From NCBI GenBank assembly GCA_035578175.1, contig JAQMRL010000001.1, forward strand, positions 372,551,720-372,615,719: DNA of 64,000 bases. The letters run 5' to 3'. The DNA is from Catonia carolina. Taxonomy: Eukaryota; Arthropoda; Insecta; Hemiptera; Achilidae. The notes beneath the pieces are model-generated. The model searched no databases. It was not told the origin of the DNA and saw nothing but the letters and a program-made list of their open reading frames with translations. The translations under genes and the position numbers were made by a program. Below, in pieces: positions 52,601-63,400 of the stretch (positions within the stretch are counted from its first letter, which is position 1; each line of letters starts with the position of its first letter).

Positions 52601-54402
52601 AGATGTTATTTGCAGGATAGAACGTAGATACTTTTCAGAGGGCCTGGCATGCTGACAGCATACTTTTCCACTCAGTGAGGAAGGCTTGGTAAACCACCTC
52701 ACTCCTCGTTTTACTTAGTAAAGCTTCTAGAGGTTCAAACCAGCTTTTCGGCTTTTGAACTACACAAGAAGAAAAATAAATACATACTTTTTGTAAGATC
52801 CGGTGCAGTTGTAAAGAAATGATCTGGCAGTGGTTCGATATCATCAGTAGCAACAGAGGGTGATATAGAAGGTGGATTACCAATATCAGCATCTCGTCCA
52901 AGACCCAGTGTAGATAAACCAGCACGTTTACGAGCTAAAGCTGATGTACAGTTCAATTTCTGGGAAAAAAATATATAAAATATAAAACTGTACATCAAAA
53001 ATTAAAACTGAAACACCATAAAAAATCATGTATTATGCAGCAGCTTAATTAAATTACCGGCAATTTGCAGTAACATTCTTTCTAATCTCAAACAGTACGG
53101 TATTTTAATCACCTTGCGTCCTACTTCATTACTGTATCAATTACAGTTAATGTGGTCAACAATGTGAGACAACAGAAAACGAAATAGACATAAGAGTCCC
53201 AAATGAATTTCCCAGAATTACCAGTTATTAATAACCTCAACAAATACAGCGTTACGTAAGATTTTTATCAAAAATTGTAAAGAGTTCGTTTTGAGAAAAA
53301 TATTATTTTTTTTTATAAATAAATCTTTATAATGCATCCTGCAGCTTATATTCAATCCTATTACCTGTTACAGCTGCTACATCACTTGTTTTTTTTTACC
53401 AGTTTTTATATAATCCTACTTTATACAAACATGTTTCAATGGATCAACCATCATCAGAGCATACAAAATAAAATTTAAACTTAAACTTTTTAAAACATCT
53501 GTTTACAAATGACAAAATACAACATCTGTAACTTTTCATTTTTTAAAAAAAAAAGTTCAGTTTCAATATTTTTTACACTGATGATGGTAGATCCAGTTAA
53601 ACATGTCAGCACAAAGTAGGATTAGTACAAAAAGGTAAAAACAAGTGACACAGAAGCACAAGTGCTCTATATGGCATATAGATAAGGAAAGTATTGTTTT
53701 CATGTCAATATTTCAAAATTTAACTGGAAAGATGTTTTCCAGCTCACGTTTTCCTATTCCACTCACTATCTCACAGTATCGTTTCTATCTCATGACTTTC
53801 TCTTGCCCTATATAAATACATAGGGAAGAAAAGTATTGTTCTCATGTCAATTTATTGAAATCAAGTTTTAACTGGATAAACACATTTTCAGGCCCCCTGA
53901 ACCCAAACAACCATGTTTTTAGCAACTGGTCTGAGTGTGTATGAACAAAATATCTCAAAAACAAAATATCGAATGAAGTTGAAACTAGAAACTTAAGTTA
54001 GGTACCATAAGAAGATCCGACACTAACATTTTCATCAAAATCAGTCAACCAGAAGTAGTAGTTTATTAGTGTAATTTTCTCAAACACAGCTCTTACTACT
54101 TTTTTTTAAATCGCATAATTTACTATATTGTTTATGCTCTACAAGATATAGTAAGTGCCCTGCCTGCTGAAATTCTTGAGGGGTTCTGCTCTCATAGAAA
54201 AAACTATTTTTTTTTTAAGGTTATAGCCTTAACCCTTCAGTGTGTTAGATACTACCAGTGCATCATATCTCTATGTGGATCACTTAATTCTTGTTTGTTT
54301 CAATTTTCAGTGTTGTACCTACTACTTAAGTTTACTAATTATATATTAATATAAATTATATAAATAAATTAATATAAATTATATTAATAAATTAAATTAT
54401 AA

Positions 54403-54450
<48 letters not shown>

Positions 54451-57400
54451 TATTATTATTTATTTATTCATTCATTATTTTTATTTATAAATTTTAAATA
54501 AATATAAATTATTAAATTAATTAATTTATAAATTTATTATTTATTAATTCATAAATTATAAATTGAAAATCTAATCAGGTTTATAAATATTTTTTTCATC
54601 CTAAAAGTAATGGAAACACAACTTACAGAAGATTCACAAAAAAAAGTTTTTACCCATGCAATTAATAAATTGTAAATCACATAGTTTTAAATTACCTGTT
54701 AAAAATTAAGTTGAGTGTGATAAATCTTGAAACATTCTTGTAAGCAGAGTCCTACCTCACAATCTGGACACCAGAACACTGTATCTTTCCTCTTTCCTTT
54801 TTTGAAGCAAACTACGCATCGTTTTTGAGGTTTTGCTTTTTTACCAGATGCAGGAATATTTTCAATGAAGTGGCGTTCAGTCAGTCTTGATGGAGGAGGT
54901 TGTGTGGATGGTCGACCCTTTTGTGGTTGAGTTATGTTACGTTGATGACAGTGTATCAGTTCACTAATTAGCATTAATCTAAATGACAGGTGATCTACTT
55001 TAGGATGGTTAGTTTTCCAAATTATGTACGAGTTTAAAACTGCAATATTTAAAAGTCTTTTAAAAAATTTTATATTCCATTTTGTCTCCCTTTTTCGCTC
55101 CACAGGAAAACTTTGAAGCATCTGGTCACGCACATCCACTCCACCCATATTTTTATTGTAGTCTACGGCAACAACAGGTTTTACAACTTTTTTATTGGTT
55201 TTGGTAGTGCACTCAACCATTTGAATATCATGGTATGTTGAAATCAGAGAAACTACACGTTTGTCATACCATCTAATTATTGACACTTCATCTGAATGTG
55301 TTGCTACCAATTCTCCTTTTTTTAATTTTGTTTTTTTTAAATCGGCAGGTACATCTTTTCTATTTAGACGGAGTGTTCCGACACAATCAGTGTTGTTATT
55401 TTTTAAGAGTTTAGCTAACCTTGGGCTGTTGTAAAAATTGTCCATTCACAAGGTGTGACCTTTACCCAGTAAATTCTCCATAAGTGTTAACACTACAGAC
55501 TCTGATTTATTAGAATTAGATGTTATTAGAGGAGAATTAAAATTCATGTCTTTTCCTGTGTACAGAATAAAAGACCATGTATAACCTGTTGCTGACTCGC
55601 ACAACTCAAATGTCTTAATCCCAAATTTGGCAGCTTTGAGTGGAATGTACTGTCGGAATGATAGAAGACCTTTCCATAACAATAATGACTCATCTATTGA
55701 AATATTTTGCGACAGACTGTAGGCTGACTTAAATTTATCATTTAAATGAGTCATTACTGGATATATCTTGAATAATTTCTTGGGACCATTAAATGAACTA
55801 AATTTACTATTGTCTATGAAATGTAAGAATTTTGTTAAAAGTTCATATCTTTCACCTGTCATTATAGAAGAAAATATTTTACTTTTTAAAAGAGGATTCT
55901 TTGAAAAATAAGATCTTATTGTTGGCCGAAGAGATATACTCATTAGTAAGAACATAGCTAATAATAAATAAATTTCATCAGTACAACATTCAGTCCATTT
56001 ACGAACCCTTGAAAATTGCTTGAAAACCATCCCTAGCTTAGACATTTCCTGCATGGCATATCTGTTAGTTTCGTCAACAATTATCCGAATTAACTGTCCA
56101 TCAAAAAAATATTTAAAAGTTTCTAATATACTGTCATAGGATATTTGTGGTCCTGAGTCAGAAACAAAGTTTTCTCTGTGCCCTACATAACTATCCATTC
56201 CCTCCCATTTCATTTCTTCTAGATTGTCATCACTAGGCCTAACAAAATTATTAACAACAGGTAAATCATTATCTATATCTAAATCTTCAAAATCTTCATC
56301 TACTTGTAACAACTGTTCATAATCTAAATGCTCCATTTCAGACTCACAAGTAGAGAGCGATGAAGACAAGTTGTCCAGTAACTGTTCAATATCTTGGTCA
56401 CAAACAACATCTTTGTTACAACCAGCCATATTTTTGTAACACGAAGTAAAAACAATAATCACAAAAACAATAAATAACTAAATAAACTAAAGAAAAACAT
56501 AAAGTTAAAAATACGAGTATAAAAGAACTACGAAGAATAATGTATACAAACAACCGGCACTTAGGTTAGGACTCACATTTCAAACCACTAAATAGACATC
56601 AATAAAAAAAATCTATGAAACATTACACAAACAACACACAAATAATACAATACAAATACACTACAAATAAAAATAAACACTAATTTAAATCTTTTTACCG
56701 GTTAAAACTGTTAAAAACCACGATAAACAACGTCAGTAATAGACACACGAAACGCGGGAAATCACATGTGTGAATGACCTATTTTTAACATCAGCTGTTA
56801 ACCTTTAAAACATATGAATCAAAGAAATAAATATACCAAATTATTCTCCAATTCATTGTCTACAATACTGTTTTTAGTACGAAAAGATTAAGTAAATATT
56901 AATGGCGCTAGAGGCCAGCACGTAACGGCCTACAATTTGCGTACTCAGTACGGACTATTCCACTTAGCGGTAGTTAACTAGCTGCGTGTAGAGTACGGAC
57001 TAAACCACTGAAGGGTTAATATGCATTTTAGGGCAAAAGTATATACAATGAAAGTTGTAAAACATTTAAAAACCTACAATAAAATTATTATTAAAACATT
57101 TTTTTGTATAACGCTTAGTATAGCAACAATTAGTAGTTTTATTTTTTTACTTAGGCTGTTGTTTTTTCCATCAAAATCGGTAAAAACGAGATTTTTTAAG
57201 ATTGCAGCCTCAGTATGCATTTTTTTTCTCTTTAATACAACTGTAAAATTTTACAAGCGAATGTGAAGATTAAAATAATAATGTAAATGACATGATAGGC
57301 ATGAGAGGAGTAGGGCCTCCATTGGTGCCTCCCCAAGAATGAAATTTATATATCAAATTAGGTCTCCACTCCAGCATCTTTTAAGGCGTCTAGGGGGATT

Positions 57401-60400
57401 ATCAGGTAAATGGAAGGTGGAAAGTGAACACGCATTTTAAGACAAAAATGTATGTATCCAAAGTTATAGTAAATTAAAAATCCTATTACTTTTATTACAA
57501 GCATTTGTCTCTACAGAGCCTAGTTTAGAGGCAATCACTAATTTTCTGTATTTTTAAGTTCTGCAGCTACGTAATTTTCATTCTGCATTATTCACTCATG
57601 ATTAAAATTAGGTTAAATTTTTTTTTGTGTGTACACAATATGATTAAACACAGATTCTATTGTTCATTATTTACATTAACAAGAGAAAGCCTTGTGAATT
57701 TTTTATGTATAATATGGTAATTGTTTTTTAATTGAACTGAATGTATTAGATATCAGAAAATGTTTATACCGAAAATATACAATTTTTCTTTATAATTTTT
57801 TGTATTTAGAATTTTGTAAACATGACATCACAAATTTATTCTAAAAAAATTGTCCAAAATTTTTAAACGAAGATGATACTTTTCAATTATTTTTGTCAAA
57901 ATCTTGTCAGAAAGTAACATCATTCCCCTCCTGGTAAAGTCACAGATTGAATTTAAGGAACTCATAATGGCCAATCCACACCCATACTCCGAGCCACAAT
58001 GATGAGGGAATAAAAAAATCGCAGGCACACCAAACGAAATTTTTATGAGGGAAATAAGACTGTGGAATGGCCAAATTTATTAAGTCCTCTAAACACAATC
58101 AGCAAATACACTCAAATAGCAAATAGCTATAAGTAGAGTAGCTGTGATCCTTAACCAGGCCAGGGAAATGATGTCGTACTTCCTCCAGCCAAGATTCTAA
58201 CCACGTTATTATATATTGAAAAATATTTTTTTCCAGTGATAGATGTTCATAAGTAGAGAAACAAAATTAAAATTAAACTATTTTGTATTACCCTAGAAAC
58301 CACTCAATTATTTTTTAATTCGCATTGTTTATTGTTATATATTTTATTTTTTTTAATTGAAAGTTATTTTCTTTTGAATGTAATCAATGTTTGTAATTTT
58401 TTTAGTTATTGGTTATTATATAGGCTACAGAGTAATTTAAAATTGAACAACAATCTCCCAAGAGATGATTCTGTAGCTAAACATAAGAAACAATGTCCAT
58501 ATACACATAGTTCCGAAAACACTTTATTAGCAAGTTTAACAGCTGTCGAAAGATTTCACCCAGACTTCAGTTACACCCATAAATGAGGTCATACTGAAAT
58601 TTTTAAGATTTTAGTCATGAACCAAACTTGGTGGTTTGGTGGAATCTCATGGTTATAGACCTGAAAAATTGAGTAACACTTTTTTAGGATTAACTTAGAA
58701 TAACTCTATTAAATACCGTTACAACTTGTTATAGTAAAATAAAATTGTAAACTTTAATTTTATTAATTCACATATATTTATTCAACAAAATTATTTGACA
58801 AAAAAAATCCTAACCAATAAAAATGACAATGACAAAAATTATGAGTTCCTGAAAATAAGTTATTAAATATTTAAAACAACGCAATTCACGCAATTTATCA
58901 ACAATAAAATTATATAAACTATTTCCCTTACCAAATTAATCATAAAAAAATCTGGTGTGAAACACTCACACAACTTTCTCTTGCCAATGCAAATAATGAC
59001 CAATATAACCTAACATTAGTAATAAAACATTAGAAATATACAAAAAACATAACCTTATTTAATTCATGAGTGAAAGACGCAAAATGAAAATCAACCTCAG
59101 TTTGGCTTTAAAATATGGAAAATCACTTTCACGCTAAACTAGGCTCTGCAGAGTAAAATGCTCTAAATGATGCTCTAAAGTTGTAGATCTTTTAATTTTC
59201 TATAACTTTGATTATATACACTTTTGTAGTAAAGTGCATACTAAGGCCGAAATCTTAAAAAAATCGATTTTTCACACGTTTTCGTGAGAAAAAACAGAAA
59301 ATCACTAATTACCAGTAAACTAAGCGTTATACAAAATAAATGTTTGAAATAAATGTTGTAGGATTTTAAATTGTCTACAACTTTTATTATATAAATTTTT
59401 GCGCTAAAATGCATATTAAATCCGCAATCTTAAAAAAACAATTGTTTTACATGAAAACAGCCTCACCAAGAATTTCAGCTAACATGGCACCCCCACCCTA
59501 TCTTGTAGAGCATAAAAAGTTTAGTAAATGAGGCGATTTTTTAAAAAATCGTAGGACCAGTTTTTGAGAAAATTGAAAAAAAAAGTGAAAAATTATACGA
59601 ATAAACTACTACTTCCGGTTGAACGATTTTGATGAAAATGTTCGTGTCTGGTCCGGTAGTGGTATGTAACTTAAGTTAAGTTTTAAGTTCGTATGATGTT
59701 CTGTTCTTGAGATATTCTGTTCACACACACACAGACCAATCGCTAAAAACATGTTTTTTGGGTTCAGGGGGTCTGAAAAAGTGTCGATCCGGTGAAAACT
59801 CGATATCGAAAAATCGACATGAAAACAATACTTTCCTTCCTATATATTCATATAGGCAAGAGAAAGAAATACAATATCTTATGACAAAATAATAAACCAA
59901 TAACTTAAATAACAACCCTTGTATACCTTCCTACACGCCTTTACTGGTCATGGCCTCCATTACTCCGGTGGTTTGGGCTTTGGTTTCCGCTCCATTGCTG
60001 GGCATCATTGCTTTACCCAGTAAACCAATGTTTACAACAAACACACTTAGAAAATGTGCAAACTGATTATGATTTACTGACTGTATATGATTTTTTTAAA
60101 ACAAAAATCCTTACCGAATAGTAGCTTCTATGAGGTGTGTGATAACTTTTCTTGTCTTTTTCCACACGTTCTTGTACAGCTACAGCTTTGTAATGTTCAA
60201 TTAAGGACATAATACGTTCACCATATTCATTTTCACGTTCAGGCCAATGTCCAGTAGCTGAAATTAGAAACAAAACAAAATGTAAGTGTATTTGATAAAA
60301 CAGAATAATTTATACACACGAGATAAAGTGTTTCTCATCCATAATTGAAGACCTTGATGCAACAACCATCATCTCCATTTTTCAACATTTTTAGTTAATG

Positions 60401-63400
60401 ATGCATTCTTATAGTAAATAAAATTACTCAATCGTTTGGTGCAACAAACAGTCAAATCCAATTATATGTTTAGTTGGTATAAAGAGCTGAGTTGGTATAA
60501 ACATTTTGTTACTAGTAAACTAAAGAAAATAACTGACCAATTGAAAAATAAAAAGGGCCACCTTCAACGTTCAGTGATTTCAGCACTAGAATATGCTGTC
60601 CATTCCATTGCAAAGTGGAAGATCTGGATTAGTACACGTTAAAAACCATTGATTCTTAACTATAACCTATATTCATCGTTAATAACTGAAGCAGTTGATG
60701 CGACATTAAATAAACTAATATATATTTATTTAACACATTCACTGCGGCCCGTGTTAAGCGATGTTATTCGCTGTGACTGAACCGTCGCCTGCCGCATTTA
60801 TATGTTCCCTGCACACAGTAATGCACAAGTCCGCGGCGCTTCATATCCTCATATTCTCTCTACAATTACAATTTCTCGTGTGTATTTTCATTCAATACTT
60901 TTATTTTATATTTATACGTGTATGTTTATGTATTTTACTATAGATAAATGTATTTGTTTTCATTTTAAAAATACACACATAAAAGTATAAATACAAAACA
61001 AATGTTAAAGTCTAAATGTACTTTGCTTTTATCACGTAAACCTATGAAAAAAAATTAAAAACTTATAGGAATAAAAGGATAATAATAGTTCTATATGGCA
61101 CTCTTAGCTGAATAACTGCGGTGTGGCCAAAGGTTTCTGAAAAGTTGAAGTAAGTAATATTACAGTACAGACGGCAGATAGATATCGGTATTTGTGACGG
61201 TTATAAAATTTTTTCTTTTTTTCAACAATATTTTATTACCCTTTCTGTTCCCACGGCAGTAAGTCTTTCCAAGAACAGGTAAAAATGCAATTCCAAAAAT
61301 GGGGTCACCTAAGAAAAGAATTGAATAAACCTACTAGTATACTATTATAAGTGAATGACCCTGCCACTTTGTGTGAATGTGCACGCCTCGTAGGCTCCTA
61401 AAATTATAAGTACTAATAAATATTTCTATAACCAATTTTTAAATTGTGCTAACATTTAAAAAAAATTAATACCTACTAGTTTCTTTAAAAAAAGTTAACT
61501 TTAGGTCTGTATGTTCGAAAAAATAGGCCTACTTAAATTTAAAGCATTTAGGTATTACATTCGTACACTCATATTTATTTATTTAGTTGTTTTTAGCCAC
61601 ACTTAATATTTACTAAGTATAGTAAATGTTGCGTAATTGTAAGAAAAGTAATATAAAAAAATAACATTTTATTAATAACAAATAAAACAGCCCGTAAAAC
61701 TCGAAACATAGAAGAAAATATATCAGTTTTTAAAACTCCTAAAAAAAAAGACTGGTGACGTCTATCCAAGAACTGATCGCTCACTACCATAGAATGGACC
61801 TTTTCCTATGACTGGGCAATAAAATAAAGACTATTCACCCTACCTAAACATAGAAAGAAGCAATAATAAACTGTATAGATCGGACGCGGAAACGCATCGG
61901 CCAGTCACCTGGGAGTGTTTAGGTTGACGCGGATCCGCGTCAGCTGCAGTCAACGTGTTAAGGCATCTTCTGCTACTGCTGTCTATGTTCCCTTAACCAG
62001 ATCCTCCACTCACCTCTACTCTCCCAATTTCCATCCCTCAAAAGACTCTCTCTAGCGTAACCTCATCCATCCCTCCCTTTATAATTTTCACAGCCTGTCC
62101 TTGACTCCCACCTTAAAAATAGATGTTAGTTGAGCCTATTTCCATTCTGTGGGTGTATCTTCCCTATTAATTACTCTCAAAAGCATCCTCCACAGCTTTC
62201 TTGTGTCATATTTAACCAGTTCTGGTGCAATGCCTTCCATACCTCCAGCTTTCCAATATTTCATGGATGTTATGGCCCTATGTATTTTATTGTCTGTTTT
62301 ATGATTGGCTCATCTTTCGCATCAAGAAAAAATTCAGTTCTCCACTCTATCAATAACTTTCTGTAATGGTTTTCCCAGTTTTGGTCCTGAACATATGATA
62401 CATATACCCTGAGGTCTTTTCCGTTTTCTGTATGCCACTACCAAATCCAAATTCCCTGAAGGATTACACAATTCTCCTACTCCTGCGTTTAGCGCGCCAA
62501 ACTGACTGGCAATATTCCTGCGTAATGTCAACTTCACTCCGATTTCACAGTTATTTACTACACAGTCTATTATGAATTTTGTAGACTTAATAATATTCGA
62601 ACAGAGGAAGATGCTACAGAGTGCCTTCAGGAAAGGGTGTTATTGCATATCCCAGCGGATGTGACAACTAAAAAAGTATGTGTGAAACACTCACACTACT
62701 TTCTCTTCCCAGTGTACATAATTAAAAAATATAACATAATAGTAATGTAGTAATAGAAAAATAAAACTATCAAAATAAGAAATAAAACAACAGAACATGC
62801 GACATAGCACTATATATTATTATACTGTGACTGGCAAGGACGTATGTACGCTTGCGTAAGTGTGTCTGCTCATTAGAGTATTCAGTAAGGCAGGGCGCGG
62901 GAGAAATTAACAAGTGTGCTACCTTTCAGGGAATTTAGATTTGATAGTGGCATACAGAAAACGGAAAAGACCCGTACCCTGTACTCTGTCCTACCTATAT
63001 GTTCTTAAATCCTTGAAAACTCTCCTTGTAGTATCTCATAAGTATATGAAACAATATTACGAAAAACATAATTTGTCGTTTTTCATACATACACAACCCC
63101 TTTGGTTCTAAAAATGAAAAACTGGGGAATTCAACTGTAGGTACTTAAATGAATTAATTAAAAATTTTAGGTCTAACTGTAGATTAGTTGGCCACACAAA
63201 ACAATAAAGATTATCTTAAATTATAGGCCAACAAAATAGATTATCTTCGACATAAAATACAAAAAGCTGGACCAACACTTAACAGTCAAGTACTTTTAAC
63301 CAACTTTAACAATTCTTATACATTTTTATACAATTTTACAAAACTAAGAACTAAGATGTTCTAGTCTTAAAAAAAATTTAATAAATTAATTTCAAATATA

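Larger units (their letters stand above)
54233..57015 (-). mobile_element. piggyBac element P1 (2783 bp)
   Basis: Termini CCCTTCAGTG and CACTGAAGGG with TTAA on both sides. Subterminal TACGGACTA repeats lie at about 56951 and 56994. An AT-rich block with (ATT)n is at 54340-54560, downstream of the transposase. Length, TTAA target and one transposase gene fit a complete autonomous-type piggyBac. It lies antisense-neutral in a DCTN4 intron, with the transposase in the same direction as the gene. Confidence 0.93.
53796..57706 (+). repeat. Family A repeat, copy A8, split by piggyBac
   Basis: The left part (53796-54232) has CTTTCTCTTGCCCTATATAA, the CAGGCCCCCTGAACCC block and CTACAAGATATAG. The right part (57016-57706) continues with TTAATATGCATTTTAGGGC and ends with AACAAGAGAAAG. 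A second left-end scrap lies at about 53679-53740. The right part also has extra sequence at about 57265-57430. Removing the piggyBac and one TTAA restores the family order. Confidence 0.85.

Noticed and set aside
52635..52925. 96-codon minus-strand frame
   Set aside because: It runs through family B and the wrong frame of a DCTN4 exon; the exon frame is the one with [14 protein letters not shown].
60436..60642. 68-codon plus frame in DCTN4 intron
   Set aside because: Lys/Trp-rich AT-driven frame with no motif, no splice context and no similarity to its surroundings; treated as chance.
62914..63111. 65-codon plus frame as a gene
   Set aside because: Only the first part resembles the inverted scrap at 62408-62462; the remainder is AT-rich noise and no start context is seen.
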